A stretch of DNA of 64,000 nt from Microbacterium sp. CBA3102 (GCF_007954505.1 NZ_CP042412.1:124001-188000), one strand, 5' to 3'; positions 33,870 through 44,334 are shown, counted from the stretch's first letter. Numbers and translations: made by a program. Notes: generated from the letters alone by a model not told the origin.

Positions 33870-33900
33870 AAGAGGGGCCGGAGAATCTCCGGCCCCTCTT
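33870..33900 (-). terminator. Stem-loop between rplO and secY (terminator or attenuator)
   Basis: AAGAGGGGCCGGAG at 33870-33883 pairs perfectly with 33887-33900 around a 3-nt loop. It begins nine bases after the rplO stop. On the minus strand the stem ends CCCCTCTT and runs into GTGGTTT, a weak U-rich tract, so partial termination before secY is likely. Confidence 0.65.
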
Positions 33901-33909
33901 GCACTGCGG

Positions 33910-34545
33910 TTACTTGACGGATCCGCCCGCCGCGACGATCTTCTGCTCGGCGGAACCCGAGACCTTGTCGACCGAAACGGTGAGCTTCACGGCGATGTCG
34001 CCGTTACCGAGAACCTTGACCTTCTCGTTCTTGCGAACGGCACCCTTGGCGACCAGGTCGCCCACGGTGACGTCGCCACCCTTGGGGTACAGCTCCGCGA
34101 GCTTCTCCAGGTTCACGACCTGGTACTCCACGCGGAACGGGTTCTTGAACCCGCGCAGCTTCGGGGTGCGCATGTGCAGCGGCATCTGCCCACCCTCGAA
34201 GCCGACGCGAACGGTGTTGCGCGCCTTGGTGCCCTTGGTACCACGACCAGCGGTCTTACCCTTGGAGCCCTCACCACGGCCGACGCGAGTCTTGGCGGTG
34301 TTGGATCCGGGGACGGGACGCAGGTGGTGCACCTTCAGCACGCCGGGGCGGGACGCCGGAGCGTCCTTCGCGGGCGCAGCCTTCTTGGCAGCCGGCTTCT
34401 TGGCGGGAGCCTCAGCCTTGGCGTCGGCTGCTGCGCTCTTGGCCGGAGCCTTCTTCGCAGCAGGCTTCTTCTCGGCGGCAGCCTTGGGGGCTGCAGCCTT
34501 CTTCGGGGCCTTCTCAGCCTCGACGGCCTCGTTCTTCTCAGCCAT
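33910..34545 (-). CDS. rplO: 50S ribosomal protein L15 with long Lys/Ala-rich N-terminal extension
   Basis: The conserved L15 begins near residue 70 ([11 protein letters not shown]) and includes [17 protein letters not shown]; it stabilises 23S rRNA folding. About 69 residues of Lys/Ala/Pro repeats precede it, giving 211 rather than about 147 residues. The ATG overlaps the rpmD stop (TAATG), supporting the long form. An internal GTG at codon 69 would give the classic length and cannot be excluded as a second start. Confidence 0.95.
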   Translation of the reverse strand: MAEKNEAVEAEKAPKKAAAPKAAAEKKPAAKKAPAKSAAADAKAEAPAKKPAAKKAAPAKDAPASRPGVLKVHHLRPVPGSNTAKTRVGRGEGSKGKTAGRGTKGTKARNTVRVGFEGGQMPLHMRTPKLRGFKNPFRVEYQVVNLEKLAELYPKGGDVTVGDLVAKGAVRKNEKVKVLGNGDIAVKLTVSVDKVSGSAEQKIVAAGGSVK

Positions 34546-34730
34546 TAGTCGATCTCCTCAACCTTGACGAGGTGGGCGACGGTCTTGACGTAACCGCGCG
34601 TCTGCGCGTCGTCGGGGCGGACGGTGGTGTCACCGATCCGCTTGAGACCGAGGCTGCGCAGCGTGTCGCGCTGGTTCTGCTTCTCGCTCACCTTGGACTT
34701 GATCTGCGTGACCTTCAGTCGCGCGGCCAT
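34545..34730 (-). CDS. rpmD: 50S ribosomal protein L30
   Basis: L30 is a 61-residue large-subunit protein with the signature [20 protein letters not shown] and [14 protein letters not shown]. The start ATG overlaps the rpsE stop by one base and the stop overlaps the rplO start by one base, so translation is coupled on both sides. Confidence 0.97.
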   Translation of the reverse strand: MAARLKVTQIKSKVSEKQNQRDTLRSLGLKRIGDTTVRPDDAQTRGYVKTVAHLVKVEEID

Positions 34731-35431
34731 CAGGCACCTACCTTCTGTGCGGCGATGGCCTCGGCCTCGGCGCGGACGAGACGCGCAGGGGCGACCTGGT
34801 CGAACTCGAGGCCACGACGTGCGGCGACCGCACGAGGCTCCTCGAGCTGCTTCAGGGCGGTGACCGTCGCGTGCACGATGTTGATCGTGTTCGACGAGCC
34901 GAGCGACTTCGACAGCACGTCGTGGATGCCGGCGCACTCGAGCACGGCGCGGACCGGACCACCGGCGATGACACCGGTACCGGCAGCGGCCGGGCGGAGC
35001 AGGACCACACCAGCGGCGGCCTCACCCTGCACGGGGTGCGGGATGGTGCTGCCGACGCGCGGAACGCGGAAGAAGTTGCGCTTGGCCTCTTCGACACCCT
35101 TCGAGATGGCCAGGGGGACCTCACGGGCCTTGCCGTAGCCGACGCCGACCAGACCGTTGCCGTCACCGACGACCACGAGAGCGGTGAAGCTGAAGCGACG
35201 ACCACCCTTCACGACCTTCGAGACACGGTTGATGGTGACGACGCGCTCCAGGAACTGGTTGTCACCACGGTCGCGCGAGTTGCGGTCGCGGCCACCCTGG
35301 TTGCGGTCACCACGGCCACCACGGCGGCCGTCGCGCTGATCGCGAGTCGGCTCTGCCTGCGTGGTGCCTGCAGCCGTCTCGGAAGTGGCAGCAGCCGCTT
35401 CGGTCACTTCGTTCTCCTTGTTGTCACTCAC
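34730..35431 (-). CDS. rpsE: 30S ribosomal protein S5
   Basis: S5 lies at the mRNA entry site and affects decoding accuracy. This 233-residue protein has a 60-residue N-terminal extension rich in Arg/Gly/Asp/Asn ([18 protein letters not shown]) before the core [20 protein letters not shown]. The core loop [12 protein letters not shown] is intact. The start is GTG at 35429-35431, overlapping the rplR stop. Confidence 0.97.
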   Translation of the reverse strand: MSDNKENEVTEAAAATSETAAGTTQAEPTRDQRDGRRGGRGDRNQGGRDRNSRDRGDNQFLERVVTINRVSKVVKGGRRFSFTALVVVGDGNGLVGVGYGKAREVPLAISKGVEEAKRNFFRVPRVGSTIPHPVQGEAAAGVVLLRPAAAGTGVIAGGPVRAVLECAGIHDVLSKSLGSSNTINIVHATVTALKQLEEPRAVAARRGLEFDQVAPARLVRAEAEAIAAQKVGA

Positions 35432-35787
35432 AGTGCCAGACCCCCCTCACGGGCGCCGTCGGCGATGGCGGCGACACGACCGGCGTAGCGGTTGCCGCCA
35501 CGGTCGAACACTGCCTCGGAAACGCCTGCGGCCTTCGCGCGCTCGGCGAGGAGCTCGCCGACCTTGCGGGCCTTGGCGGTCTTGTCACCCTCGAGCGAGC
35601 GCAGGTCGGTCTCGAGCGTCGAAGCCGACGCGACGGTGTGACCCTTGCTGTCGTCGACCAGCTGCACGAAGACGTGGCGGGCCGAACGGTTGACGACGAG
35701 ACGCGGACGCGCCTCGGTGCCGACGACCTTCTTGCGAAGGCGGGCGTGACGACGCGCGCGGGCGTCAGACTTTGACTTGAGAGCCAT
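35428..35787 (-). CDS. rplR: 50S ribosomal protein L18
   Basis: L18 helps attach 5S rRNA to the large subunit. This 119-residue protein has the basic N-terminus with [13 protein letters not shown] and the conserved [20 protein letters not shown] near the end. It is placed between rplF and rpsE with 2-nt spacing and a 4-nt overlap. Confidence 0.97.
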   Translation of the reverse strand: MALKSKSDARARRHARLRKKVVGTEARPRLVVNRSARHVFVQLVDDSKGHTVASASTLETDLRSLEGDKTAKARKVGELLAERAKAAGVSEAVFDRGGNRYAGRVAAIADGAREGGLAL

Positions 35788-35789
35788 GG

Positions 35790-36326
35790 TTACTTACCAC
35801 TCTTTCCGGCCTTGCGACGCACGTTCTCGCCGGCGTAGCGCACACCCTTGCCCTTGTACGGCTCAGGCTTGCGGATCTTGCGGATGTTCGCAGCTGCCTC
35901 ACCGACAGCCTGCTTGTCGATCCCGCTGACGGTGAGCTTGGTGGTGCCCTCGACCGTGAGCGTGATGCCGGCGGGCGGGTCGACCAGGACCGGGTGCGAG
36001 AAGCCGAGGGCGAACTCGACCGAGCTCCCCTTCTGCTGCACGCGGTAACCGGTGCCGACGACCTCGAGACCCTTGGTGTATCCCTGGGTCACGCCGATGA
36101 TGTTGTTGTTGATGAGCGTGCGGGTCAGGCCGTGAAGCGACCGCGACTCGCGCTCGTCGTCGGGACGGGAGACCAGAACCTGGTTCTCCTCGACCGCGAC
36201 CTCGATGGGGCTGGCCACCGTGAGGGTGAGCTCACCCTTGGGGCCCTTCACCGCGACCTCACGGCCGTCGACCGAAACGGTCACGCCCGCAGGAACGTCG
36301 ATGGGAAGTCGTCCAATACGCGACAT
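35790..36326 (-). CDS. rplF: 50S ribosomal protein L6
   Basis: L6 lies near the factor-binding region of the large subunit. This 178-residue protein has the duplicated L6 fold, starts [17 protein letters not shown] and ends with the conserved [20 protein letters not shown]. Six bases separate it from rpsH. Confidence 0.98.
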   Translation of the reverse strand: MSRIGRLPIDVPAGVTVSVDGREVAVKGPKGELTLTVASPIEVAVEENQVLVSRPDDERESRSLHGLTRTLINNNIIGVTQGYTKGLEVVGTGYRVQQKGSSVEFALGFSHPVLVDPPAGITLTVEGTTKLTVSGIDKQAVGEAAANIRKIRKPEPYKGKGVRYAGENVRRKAGKSGK

Positions 36327-36332
36327 TTCGAA

Positions 36333-36731
36333 TTACCACACGTAGGCGAGAACTTCTCCGCCCACGCCCTTCTGCTCAGCCTGACGGTCGGTGAGAAGAC
36401 CGGAGGAAGTGGACAGGATGGCCACGCCGAGGCCGCCGAGGACCGTGGGCAGCTCGGTCGACTTCGCGTAGACGCGGAGACCGGGCTTCGAGACGCGCTT
36501 GATGCCGGCGATGGAGCGCTCACGGTTGGGACCGTACTTCAGCGTCAGCGTGAGGTTCTTCCCGACGCGAGCGTCAGAGGTCTCCCAACCGGCGATGTAG
36601 CCCTCCTGCTGGAGGATCTCAGCGATGTGCGTCTTGAGCTTGCTCGACGGCAGGGTCACGGAATCGTGGTGCGCCGAGTTCGCGTTGCGCAGACGGGTCA
36701 GCAGATCTGCGACCGGGTCTGTCATTGTCAT
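36333..36731 (-). CDS. rpsH: 30S ribosomal protein S8
   Basis: S8 is a primary 16S rRNA-binding protein of the platform. This 132-residue protein starts [20 protein letters not shown] and has the C-terminal [20 protein letters not shown]. An in-frame ATG two codons in is an alternative start. The 132-bp gap upstream lacks the rpsN gene usually found between rplE and rpsH and instead carries a hairpin. Confidence 0.98.
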   Translation of the reverse strand: MTMTDPVADLLTRLRNANSAHHDSVTLPSSKLKTHIAEILQQEGYIAGWETSDARVGKNLTLTLKYGPNRERSIAGIKRVSKPGLRVYAKSTELPTVLGGLGVAILSTSSGLLTDRQAEQKGVGGEVLAYVW

Positions 36732-36821
36732 TGTTGTTTTCCTTTGTTCATGAGGTTCCGGCTGCCGTTACACGACAGACGGCCTGCGATGACACGCAAT
36801 TTTCAATTGTACGTGCACATC

Positions 36822-36856
36822 GACGGGCTCAGTGACACGAGACCACTGAGCCCGTC
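36822..36856 (-). promoter_or_regulatory. Stem-loop in the rplE-rpsH gap
   Basis: GACGGGCTCAGTG at 36822-36834 pairs perfectly with 36844-36856 around a 9-nt loop, starting seven bases after the rplE stop. Downstream on the minus strand is an AT-rich stretch with TACAAT, so this may be an attenuator followed by a secondary promoter. Confidence 0.5.
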
Positions 36857-36863
36857 AAGGGTG

Positions 36864-37454
36864 TTACGCCTGTGCGTCTTCCGAGCGGAACGGGAAGCCG
36901 AGGTGGCGGAGCAGTGCCCGACCCTCGTCATCCGTCTTCGCGGTGGTGACGACGGTGATGTCGAAACCGCGAACCCGGTCGATCTTGTCCTGATCGATCT
37001 CGTGGAACACGCTCTGCTCCTGGAGACCGAAGGTGTAGTTGCCGTTGCCGTCGAACTGCTTGGCCGAGAGACCGCGGAAGTCGCGGATTCGGGGCAGAGC
37101 GAGCGAGACGAGGCGGTCGACGAACTCCCACGCGCGGTCACCACGGAGGGTGACGTGCGCGCCGATGGCCTGACCCTCACGCAGCTTGAACTGCGCGATG
37201 GACTTGCGGGCCTTCGTGACGATCGGCTTCTGGCCGGTGATCTTGGTGAGGTCGTCGACCGCGCCATCGATCACCTTGCTGTCGCGAGCTGCCTCGCCGA
37301 CACCGGTGTTCACGACGACCTTGACCAGTCCGGGGATCTGCATGACGTTCGAGTAACCGAACTCTTCCTGCATCGCCTTCTTGATCTCGGTGTTGTACTT
37401 CTGCTTCAGGCGCGGCTGGATCTTGCCAGCCGGCGCGGCAGTGTCGGTGCTCAT
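36864..37454 (-). CDS. rplE: 50S ribosomal protein L5
   Basis: L5 binds 5S rRNA and contacts P-site tRNA. This 196-residue protein contains [19 protein letters not shown], the family signature, and ends [20 protein letters not shown]. It overlaps the rplX stop by one base. Confidence 0.98.
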   Translation of the reverse strand: MSTDTAAPAGKIQPRLKQKYNTEIKKAMQEEFGYSNVMQIPGLVKVVVNTGVGEAARDSKVIDGAVDDLTKITGQKPIVTKARKSIAQFKLREGQAIGAHVTLRGDRAWEFVDRLVSLALPRIRDFRGLSAKQFDGNGNYTFGLQEQSVFHEIDQDKIDRVRGFDITVVTTAKTDDEGRALLRHLGFPFRSEDAQA

Positions 37455-37813
37455 CAGAGGTCCTTACCGCTCTTCTTCGCGTAGCGCACGCGGACGGTGC
37501 GCTTCACGCCGTCCTTCGTCTGCTCCTCGACCCGGTGGCCGACCTTGGTCGGCTTCTTGGTCGAGGGGTCGACGAGTGCGACGTTCGAGATGTGGATGGA
37601 GGCTTCGACGGTCTCGAGGCCTCCGGTCTTGGTGCCACGCTGCGTCTGTCCGACGCGGGTGTGCTTGGTGACGTAGTTCACGCCTTCGACGATGACGCGG
37701 TTCTTGTCGGAAAGGACGTCGAGGACCTTGCCCTGCTTACCGCGGTCGCCGCCACGCTCCTGCGTGGCACCCGTGATGACCTGAACCAGGTCACCCTTCT
37801 TGATCTTCGCCAT
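37454..37813 (-). CDS. rplX: 50S ribosomal protein L24
   Basis: L24 is an assembly-initiating 23S rRNA-binding protein. This 119-residue protein has an N-terminal KOW motif ([29 protein letters not shown]) and the [14 protein letters not shown] segment. It lies two bases after the rplN stop. Confidence 0.98.
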   Translation of the reverse strand: MAKIKKGDLVQVITGATQERGGDRGKQGKVLDVLSDKNRVIVEGVNYVTKHTRVGQTQRGTKTGGLETVEASIHISNVALVDPSTKKPTKVGHRVEEQTKDGVKRTVRVRYAKKSGKDL

Positions 37814-37815
37814 GA

Positions 37816-38184
37816 TTAGATGACCTCCGGCGCCAGCGAGACGATCTTCATGAACTTCTTGTCACGAAGCTCACGACCGACCGGTCCGAAGATACGGGTG
37901 CCGCGGGGCTCCCCGTCGTTCTTCAGGATCACGGCGGCGTTCTCGTCGAACTTGATGTAGGAGCCGTCCGGACGACGGACCTCCTTCTTGGTGCGGACGA
38001 TGACCGCCTTGACGACGTCGCCCTTCTTGACGTTGCCACCGGGGATCGCGTCCTTGACGGTCGCGACGATGGTGTCGCCGAGGCCCGCGTAGCGGCGCTT
38101 CGAGCCACCGAGAACGCGGATCGTGAGCAGCTCCTTGGCGCCGGTGTTGTCGGCGACCTTGAGTCGGGATTCCTGCTGGATCAC
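37816..38184 (-). CDS. rplN: 50S ribosomal protein L14
   Basis: L14 lies at the intersubunit face. This 122-residue protein starts [20 protein letters not shown] and ends [16 protein letters not shown], both standard. The start is GTG at 38182-38184, overlapping the rpsQ stop as GTGA. Confidence 0.98.
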   Translation of the reverse strand: MIQQESRLKVADNTGAKELLTIRVLGGSKRRYAGLGDTIVATVKDAIPGGNVKKGDVVKAVIVRTKKEVRRPDGSYIKFDENAAVILKNDGEPRGTRIFGPVGRELRDKKFMKIVSLAPEVI

Positions 38185-38513
38185 TTGGCCTTCTCCAGAA
38201 TCTCCACCAGGCGCCAGCGCTTCGTGGCGCTGAGCGGGCGGGTCTCGTTGATCAGGACCAGGTCGCCGATGCCGGCGGTGTTCGCCTCATCGTGCGCCTT
38301 GACCTTCGAGGTGCGGCGGATGACCTTGCCGTAAAGCGGGTGCTTCACGCGGTCCTCGACCTCGACCACGATGGTCTTGTCCATCTTGTCGCTGACGACG
38401 TAGCCGCGACGCGCCTTGCGGTAACCGCGTGCAGCGGTGTCGCGGACGTCGTGCTCGGACGACTCGTGTCCTGCGGCCTGCGTCTCCGCAGTCGCTTCCT
38501 TCTTGGTGGCCAT
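38181..38513 (-). CDS. rpsQ: 30S ribosomal protein S17
   Basis: S17 is a 16S rRNA-binding OB-fold protein. The conserved core begins [20 protein letters not shown]; a 30-residue acidic N-terminal extension precedes it, giving 110 residues. The ATG overlaps the rpmC stop by one base; a GTG one codon earlier is possible. Confidence 0.97.
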   Translation of the reverse strand: MATKKEATAETQAAGHESSEHDVRDTAARGYRKARRGYVVSDKMDKTIVVEVEDRVKHPLYGKVIRRTSKVKAHDEANTAGIGDLVLINETRPLSATKRWRLVEILEKAK

Positions 38514-38830
38514 CACTCAGCCTCTTCCTTCACGGCGTCGTCGGCGGAGTCCGCCTTCTTCGCCTTCGACTTGGTCGCCTTCTTGGCCGGAGCCTCGACC
38601 GGAGCGGGCGTCGCACGGATGCCCAGCTCACGCTCGCGGATCACGGTGTAGAGACGCGCGATGTCGCGCTTGACGGCGCGGATGCGGCCGTGGCTCTCCA
38701 GCTGGCCGGTGGCCGACTGGAAACGGAGGTTGAACAGCTCCTCCTTGGCCTTGCGCAGCTCCTCGACGAGGCGCTGGTCTTCGAATGTGTCGAGCTCTGC
38801 CGGGGCGAGCTCCTTGGTGCCGATCGCCAT
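38513..38830 (-). CDS. rpmC: 50S ribosomal protein L29
   Basis: L29 lies near the tunnel exit, where it helps dock nascent-chain factors. The two-helix core shows [20 protein letters not shown] and [16 protein letters not shown] Lys/Ala/Glu-rich C-terminal tail of about 35 residues extends it to 105, against about 65 in many bacteria. It overlaps both neighbours by one base. Confidence 0.97.
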   Translation of the reverse strand: MAIGTKELAPAELDTFEDQRLVEELRKAKEELFNLRFQSATGQLESHGRIRAVKRDIARLYTVIRERELGIRATPAPVEAPAKKATKSKAKKADSADDAVKEEAE

Positions 38831-39249
38831 TACGCGTCGCCCTCCTCGCGCTTGATGATGCGTGCCTTGAGCGGCAGCTTGTGAATTGCTCGGGTCAGAG
38901 CTTCGCGAGCGAGCTGCTCGTCGACACCCGCGACCTCGAAGAGGACACGGCCCGGCTTGACGTTGGCGACCCACCACTCGGGGGAACCCTTACCGGAACC
39001 CATGCGGGTCTCGGCAGGCTTCTTCGTGAGCGGACGGTCGGGGTAGATGTTGATCCACACCTTTCCACCACGCTTGATGTGACGGGTCATCGCGATACGA
39101 GCGGACTCGATCTGACGGTTCGTCACGTAAGCGGGCGAAAGCGCCTGGATACCGTACTCGCCGAAGGAGACCTTCGTGCCGCCGGTGGCCTGACCCGAGC
39201 GCCCGGGGTGGTGCTGCTTGCGGAACTTGACCTTACGGGGGATGAGCAT
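38830..39249 (-). CDS. rplP: 50S ribosomal protein L16
   Basis: L16 organises the A-site tRNA corridor. This 139-residue protein has the standard [19 protein letters not shown] start and [18 protein letters not shown] motif. The Arg residue that is hydroxylated in some bacteria lies in this region. It overlaps rpsC and rpmC by one base each. Confidence 0.98.
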   Translation of the reverse strand: MLIPRKVKFRKQHHPGRSGQATGGTKVSFGEYGIQALSPAYVTNRQIESARIAMTRHIKRGGKVWINIYPDRPLTKKPAETRMGSGKGSPEWWVANVKPGRVLFEVAGVDEQLAREALTRAIHKLPLKARIIKREEGDA

Positions 39250-40004
39250 TATGCCGACGCTCCTTCTGCGACAGGTGCCTCGTTGCGCGGGGCACGGCGG
39301 CGGTCGCCACCACGGTCGTCACGACGAGCCTTGGGTGCGTTGGCCTGCTCGCGAGCGAGCTCCTTCGCGGTCAGGTCGCCCTTGTAGATCCAGACCTTCA
39401 CGCCGATGCGGCCGAAGGTGGTCTTCGCCTCGTAGAAGCCGTAGTCGATGTTCGCGCGCAGCGTGTGCAGCGGCACACGACCCTCGCGGTAGAACTCCGA
39501 ACGGCTCATCTCGGCGCCGCCGAGGCGGCCGGAGACCTGAATACGGATGCCCTTGGCGCCGGCGCGCTGAGCGCCCTGCAGACCCTTGCGCATCGCACGA
39601 CGGAACGCCACACGAGCAGAGAGCTGCTCGGCGATGCCCTGCGCGACGAGCTGAGCGTCGGCCTCGGGGTTCTTGACCTCGAGGATGTTCAGCTGGATCT
39701 GCTTGCCCGAGAGCTTCTCGAGGTCGCCGCGGATGCGCTCGGCCTCGGCTCCACGACGACCGATCACGATGCCCGGACGGGCGGTGTGGATGTCGACGCG
39801 GACGCGGTCACGGGTGCGCTCGATCTCGATGTTCGAGACACCGGCGCGGTCGAGCTGCGTCTTGAGCAGGTTGCGGATCTTGATGTCCTCGGCGACGTAG
39901 TCGGCGTAACGCTGCCCCGGCTTCGTCGAGTCAGAGAACCAACGCGAGACGTGGTCCGTCGTGATGCCGAGACGGAAGCCGTACGGGTTTACCTTCTGTC
40001 CCAT
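39249..40004 (-). CDS. rpsC: 30S ribosomal protein S3
   Basis: S3 forms part of the mRNA entry tunnel and helicase. This 251-residue protein has [18 protein letters not shown], the KH domain with [20 protein letters not shown], and the C-terminal [16 protein letters not shown] charged tail of about 35 residues follows the core. Confidence 0.98.
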   Translation of the reverse strand: MGQKVNPYGFRLGITTDHVSRWFSDSTKPGQRYADYVAEDIKIRNLLKTQLDRAGVSNIEIERTRDRVRVDIHTARPGIVIGRRGAEAERIRGDLEKLSGKQIQLNILEVKNPEADAQLVAQGIAEQLSARVAFRRAMRKGLQGAQRAGAKGIRIQVSGRLGGAEMSRSEFYREGRVPLHTLRANIDYGFYEAKTTFGRIGVKVWIYKGDLTAKELAREQANAPKARRDDRGGDRRRAPRNEAPVAEGASA

Positions 40005-40402
40005 TACTTGCTCGCCTTCTTGTTGCTGTCGCCCGTGGCGGCCGGAGCTGCCTCAGGCGTCGAGAGCACGACCGTGATGTGGCTCGTGCGCTTCTTGATC
40101 TGGAAAGCGCGACCCTGTGCACGGGGCTGGAAACGCTTGAGCGTCGTGCCCTCGTCGACGTACGCGTTCGCCACGTACAGGTCCTGCTCGTCGAGGAATT
40201 CGCCGTCGCGATCCGCCTTCACCTGCGCGTTGGCCATGGCCGACGCGACAAGCTTGTAGATCGGCTCGCTGGCGCTCTGCTGCGCGAACTTCAGGATGGC
40301 GAGAGCCTCCTGAGCCTGCTTGCCCTTGATGAGCGCGACGACACGGCGAGCCTTCTGAGGGGTCACGCGGATGTGTCGCACGCGTGCGATCGATTCGACC
40401 AT
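40004..40402 (-). CDS. rplV: 50S ribosomal protein L22
   Basis: L22 lines the peptide exit tunnel with its long beta-hairpin, a site of macrolide-resistance changes. This 132-residue protein starts [20 protein letters not shown] and retains the hairpin loop [20 protein letters not shown] without insertions or deletions visible. It overlaps rpsS and rpsC. Confidence 0.98.
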   Translation of the reverse strand: MVESIARVRHIRVTPQKARRVVALIKGKQAQEALAILKFAQQSASEPIYKLVASAMANAQVKADRDGEFLDEQDLYVANAYVDEGTTLKRFQPRAQGRAFQIKKRTSHITVVLSTPEAAPAATGDSNKKASK

Positions 40403-40683
40403 TAGCGGCGCCGCCCCTTCTTGTCGTCCTTCTCGTGACCGCGGAAGGTGCGGGTGGGCGCGAACTCGCCCAGCTTGTGACCGACCATGGTCTCGGACAC
40501 GAACACAGGGATGTGCTTGCGTCCGTCGTGGACCGCGATCGTGTGACCCAGCATGGCCGGGATGATCATGGACCGACGGGACCAGGTCTTGATGACGTTC
40601 TTGGTGCCGGCTTCGTTCTGCACGACCACCTTGCGAAGCAGGTGATCGTCGACGAAGGGGCCCTTCTTAAGACTGCGAGGCAT
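40402..40683 (-). CDS. rpsS: 30S ribosomal protein S19
   Basis: S19 forms a complex with S13 in the 30S head. This 93-residue protein starts [19 protein letters not shown] and has the family signature [16 protein letters not shown]. It follows rplB by 12 nt. Confidence 0.98.
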   Translation of the reverse strand: MPRSLKKGPFVDDHLLRKVVVQNEAGTKNVIKTWSRRSMIIPAMLGHTIAVHDGRKHIPVFVSETMVGHKLGEFAPTRTFRGHEKDDKKGRRR

Positions 40684-40695
40684 CTTCTCTTACTC

Positions 40696-41535
40696 CTACT
40701 TGCGCTTCTTGCCGGCGTTACGACGACGCACGATGTACTTGTCGCTTTCCTTGTTGGCGTGACGGGTACGACCCTCCGCCTGGCCCCACGGGGAGACGGG
40801 GTGACGACCACCGGAGGTCTTACCCTCACCACCACCGTGCGGGTGGTCGACCGGGTTCATCGCGACACCACGGACCGTCGGGCGGACGCCCTTCCAGCGC
40901 ATACGGCCGGCCTTGCCCCAGTTGATGTTCGACTGCTCGGCGTTGCCGACCTCGCCGATGGTCGCGCGGCAGCGCGCATCGACGTTGCGGATCTCACCCG
41001 AGGGGAGACGCAGCTGGGCGTAGGGGCCGTCCTTGGCGACGAGACGGACGGATGCACCGGCCGAACGTGCCATCTTCGCGCCGCCGCCGGGGCGGAGCTC
41101 GATCGCGTGGATGACGGTACCGGTGGGGATGTTCTTCAGCGGGAGGTTGTTACCCGGCTTGATGTCAGCCCCGGCACCCGACTCGACGATGTCGCCCTGC
41201 TTCAGCTTCGCCGGAGCGAGGATGTAGCGCTTCTCACCGTCGAAGTAGTGCAGCAGCGCGATGCGCGCGGTGCGGTTGGGGTCGTACTCGATGTGAGCGA
41301 CCTTGGCGTTGACGCCGTCCTTGTCATTGCGACGGAAGTCGATGACGCGGTACTGGCGCTTGTGGCCACCACCGATGTGACGGGTCGTGATGCGGCCCTG
41401 GTTGTTGCGACCACCGGTCTTCGAGAGCGGGCGCAGCAGCGACTTCTCCGGCGTCGATCGAGTGATCTCGGCGAAGTCAGCCACCGACGAGCCGCGACGG
41501 CCCGGGGTCGTGGGCTTGTACTTGCGAATAGCCAT
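40696..41535 (-). CDS. rplB: 50S ribosomal protein L2
   Basis: L2 is needed for subunit association and the peptidyl-transferase centre. This 279-residue protein starts [20 protein letters not shown] and has the conserved functional His in [13 protein letters not shown]. Twenty bases separate it from rplW. Confidence 0.98.
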   Translation of the reverse strand: MAIRKYKPTTPGRRGSSVADFAEITRSTPEKSLLRPLSKTGGRNNQGRITTRHIGGGHKRQYRVIDFRRNDKDGVNAKVAHIEYDPNRTARIALLHYFDGEKRYILAPAKLKQGDIVESGAGADIKPGNNLPLKNIPTGTVIHAIELRPGGGAKMARSAGASVRLVAKDGPYAQLRLPSGEIRNVDARCRATIGEVGNAEQSNINWGKAGRMRWKGVRPTVRGVAMNPVDHPHGGGEGKTSGGRHPVSPWGQAEGRTRHANKESDKYIVRRRNAGKKRK

Positions 41536-41555
41536 GATTGTCCTTATCCCCCGGA

Positions 41556-41879
41556 TCAGCCGATTGCCGTGAAGATGTCGATGGTGCCCGACTTCAGGGT
41601 GACGATGGCGCGCTTGGTGTCCTTGCGCTTGCCGGTTCCGAAGCGGGTGCGGCGAGCCTTGCCGACGCGGTTGAGGGTGTTGACCCCTGCGACCTTGACG
41701 CCGAAGATCTTCTCGATGGCGAGCTTGATCTCGGTCTTCGAAGCGCGCGGGTCGACGAGGAAGGTGTACTTTCCTTCATCGATGAGCCCGTAGCTCTTCT
41801 CGGACACGACCGGCTTCAGGATGATGTCGCGCGGGTCCTTGTTCAGGGCCGTCTGGAGAACAGATGCCTGCTCGCTCAT
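41556..41879 (-). CDS. rplW: 50S ribosomal protein L23
   Basis: L23 docks trigger factor and SRP at the tunnel exit. This 107-residue protein has [20 protein letters not shown] and [20 protein letters not shown]. Its ATG overlaps the rplD stop by four bases. Confidence 0.97.
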   Translation of the reverse strand: MSEQASVLQTALNKDPRDIILKPVVSEKSYGLIDEGKYTFLVDPRASKTEIKLAIEKIFGVKVAGVNTLNRVGKARRTRFGTGKRKDTKRAIVTLKSGTIDIFTAIG

Positions 41880-42538
41880 GCGGAGACCTCCTGGTTGGCG
41901 CCGGACTTGGAGGCGATGAAGCCCTCGAGCGCGGCCTGGGTGAAGACGATGTCGTCGGAGACGAGCACGTCGTATGCGTTGAGCTGGTCGAACGTCAGCA
42001 CGTGCAGGTTCGACAGGTTGCGGATGCTCTTCAGCGTCACGTCGTCGCCCCGCTCGATGACGACGAGCACGTTCTTCGACGAGACGACGTTGGTGAGGAA
42101 GCTCACCGCGGTCTTGGTCGAGGGCGTGCCGTCGATCCCGAAGGAGTCGATGGCGTGGATGCGGTCTCCGCGGAAGCGGTCGCTGAGCGCGCCCAGCAGG
42201 GCGGCGGCGATCATCTTCTTGGGGGTGCGCTGCGAGTAGTCACGCGGCTTCGGGCCGTGGACGATGCCACCACCGGTCATGTGGGGCGCGCGGATGGAAC
42301 CCTGACGGGCGTTACCCGTGCCCTTCTGCTTGAAGGGCTTGCGGCCGGCACCGGAGACCTCGCCACGACGCTTGGTCGAGTGCGTGCCCTGGCGTGCCGC
42401 CGCGAGCTGCGCGACGACGACCTGGTGGATGAGCGGGATGTTCGTCTTGGCGTCGAACAGGGCGGCGGGAAGCTCGATGGAGCCTGCCTTCTTGCCGTCT
42501 GCCTTGAGGACGTCGAGCGCGAGAGTGGAGTCAGCCAT
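41876..42538 (-). CDS. rplD: 50S ribosomal protein L4
   Basis: L4 reaches into the exit tunnel and in some bacteria represses the S10 operon. This 220-residue protein has the long-loop motif [20 protein letters not shown] followed by [12 protein letters not shown], where macrolide-resistance changes occur; the loop looks intact. It lies two bases from the rplC stop. Confidence 0.98.
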   Translation of the reverse strand: MADSTLALDVLKADGKKAGSIELPAALFDAKTNIPLIHQVVVAQLAAARQGTHSTKRRGEVSGAGRKPFKQKGTGNARQGSIRAPHMTGGGIVHGPKPRDYSQRTPKKMIAAALLGALSDRFRGDRIHAIDSFGIDGTPSTKTAVSFLTNVVSSKNVLVVIERGDDVTLKSIRNLSNLHVLTFDQLNAYDVLVSDDIVFTQAALEGFIASKSGANQEVSA

Positions 42539-42540
42539 GA

Positions 42541-43200
42541 TCAGGCACCCTTCACTGCGTTGCGGACATAGACGATGCGACCACGAGCACCGGGGACGGC
42601 GCCCTTGACGAGCATGAGTCCCTTCTCGATGTCGATGGCGTGCACCGTGAGGTTGAGGACGGTCACGCGCTCGCCACCCATACGGCCGGCCATGCGCATG
42701 CCCTTGAAGACGCGGCTCGGGGTCGACGATGCGCCGATGGAGCCGGGCTTGCGGTGGTTGCGGTGTGCACCGTGCGAAGCCGAGACGCCCTTGAAGTTGT
42801 GGCGCTTCATGACACCGGCGAAGCCCTTGCCCTTGCTCGTGCCGACGACGTCGACGAGCTGGCCTGCCTCGAAGGTGCCGTCGACCGTGAGCTCCTGGCC
42901 CAGGGTGTAGTCGCCGGCGTCCGCGGTGCGGATCTCGGTGACGTGACGACGCGGCGTGACGCCGGCTGCCTCGAAGTGAGCGGAGAGCGGCTTGTTCACC
43001 TTGCGGGGGTCGATCTGGCCGTAGGCGATCTGCACGGCGTTGTAGCCGTCCTTCTCGGGGGTACGGACCTGGGTGACCACGTTCGGTGCCAGCTCGATGA
43101 CGGTGACGGGAACGAGCTTGCCGCTCTCGTTCCAGACCTGGGTCATGCCGAGCTTCGTGCCGAGCATGCCCTTGGAAACCTTGGAATTGATGTCAGCCAT
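42541..43200 (-). CDS. rplC: 50S ribosomal protein L3
   Basis: L3 is an early-assembly protein whose loop approaches the peptidyl-transferase centre. This 219-residue protein has [20 protein letters not shown] and [20 protein letters not shown]. The ATG at 43198-43200 lies eight bases after the rpsJ stop. Confidence 0.98.
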   Translation of the reverse strand: MADINSKVSKGMLGTKLGMTQVWNESGKLVPVTVIELAPNVVTQVRTPEKDGYNAVQIAYGQIDPRKVNKPLSAHFEAAGVTPRRHVTEIRTADAGDYTLGQELTVDGTFEAGQLVDVVGTSKGKGFAGVMKRHNFKGVSASHGAHRNHRKPGSIGASSTPSRVFKGMRMAGRMGGERVTVLNLTVHAIDIEKGLMLVKGAVPGARGRIVYVRNAVKGA

Positions 43201-43208
43201 GTCGAACC

Positions 43209-43517
43209 TCAGAGCTTGATCTCGATGTTGACATCGGCCGGCAGGTCGAGACGCATCAGCGAGTCGACAGCCTTGGGCGTCGGGTCGACGATGTCGATCA
43301 GACGCTTGTGGGTGCGCATCTCGAAGTGCTCGCGGCTGTCCTTGTACTTGTGGGGCGACCGGATGACGCACACGACGTTCTTCTCGGTCGGAAGGGGCAC
43401 GGGGCCGACGACGGTTGCGCCCGCACGGGTCACGGTGTCGACGATCTTGCGTGCGGACGTGTCGATGACCTCGTGGTCATACGACTTCAGGCGAATGCGG
43501 ATCTTCTGTCCCGCCAT
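43209..43517 (-). CDS. rpsJ: 30S ribosomal protein S10
   Basis: S10 is a 30S head protein and transcription antitermination partner (NusE). This 102-residue protein starts [20 protein letters not shown] and has [20 protein letters not shown]. It is the first gene of the S10-spc block. Its upstream region is an unusually long, hairpin-rich non-coding stretch. Confidence 0.98.
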   Translation of the reverse strand: MAGQKIRIRLKSYDHEVIDTSARKIVDTVTRAGATVVGPVPLPTEKNVVCVIRSPHKYKDSREHFEMRTHKRLIDIVDPTPKAVDSLMRLDLPADVNIEIKL

Positions 43518-44303
43518 TGTCTGCTCTCTCTCTTTAGGCGTCTTACCGTCCGGGACCGGGTGGCCCTGGGGCATTGGACGCACGTCGGCGCTGTTCGCGC
43601 CTCGGCACGAGAACGGCTCTCACGAGTCGATCTGCTGCACCACTGTTCTTCTGTCAGCCGGAAGCCGCGAGGCGACCGGATGCCGACCTTCCACCGCGCA
43701 CGGCGGAACCCTTCATCATGAGGGGGTGTCGGGGTGTGTTCTGCTACCCGCGGCCTAGAACCCTGCGCCGTCCCGGAGGAGGCGCCGTCTATGCACTGCC
43801 CTGGCAGTGATCCGTTGCACGCACAGCGGCAACGGAATATCGAACCTGTCTATTCTGCCACGGCCGATTTCACTTCTGCAAACCCGGGCGTGTCGCGGTC
43901 GTCTCGCCGCGCCTCAGACGCGCGGCGGAGACGTCAGATCGCAGGAGATAGCGGGGCGAGGCATCCCCATGCCTCGCCCCGCTTGGGGAGGGCGTTCAGT
44001 GCGAGGGGGCACACCGAACGCGAGTAGCCCGGCGTGAAGGGACGCCGAGCTCCTCGACCGAGGGCGCGGCGGAAGACCCGCCGCGCAGGCAGGGAGACGC
44101 TCAGGCGCAGTGGCTGCGCGCGTCGCACGATGATCCCCAAGATCGCATATCCCCAGTTTGGACGCGGATGACCGCGTGTTCCCGGAAGCCGAACCCCTTC
44201 GGCTTCCATGACCGCAAGATCCCCAGGCGGTCGAGACGATCTTACTCGATGCAGGAGCGAATCCGCCACATTTGACACCGGGTCTCACCGCCCGGCACCG
44301 AAA
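43518..44303. other. Long non-coding region upstream of rpsJ with several perfect hairpins
   Basis: No convincing gene is seen in these 786 bases. Perfect inverted repeats occur at 43794-43809 (7-bp arms), 43951-43982 (14-bp arms, CCCC loop), 44064-44086 (9-bp arms) and 44184-44207 (10-bp arms, CCCC loop). The rpsJ promoter and leader must lie in the proximal part, but no -35/-10 pair with good spacing could be fixed. The region may hold an untranslated leader or a small RNA. Confidence 0.5.
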
Positions 44304-44334
44304 AGCGGCGCCCCACCACCGGTGGGGCGCCGCT
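44304..44334 (-). terminator. Terminator of the small antitoxin-like gene
   Basis: AGCGGCGCCCCACC at 44304-44317 pairs perfectly with 44321-44334. On the minus strand the stem is followed by TTTT, 19 nt after the stop of the gene at 44353. It also insulates the rpsJ upstream region. Confidence 0.75.

Noticed and set aside
43847-43881. A rpsJ promoter using TTGCAG and AGAATA on the minus strand
   Set aside because: The spacer is 19 bp and neither box is strong; not reliable enough to annotate.
43934-44278. A 114-codon minus-strand frame in the rpsJ upstream island
   Set aside because: Proline/arginine-rich, with no ribosome site, crossed by perfect hairpins; no sign of coding.
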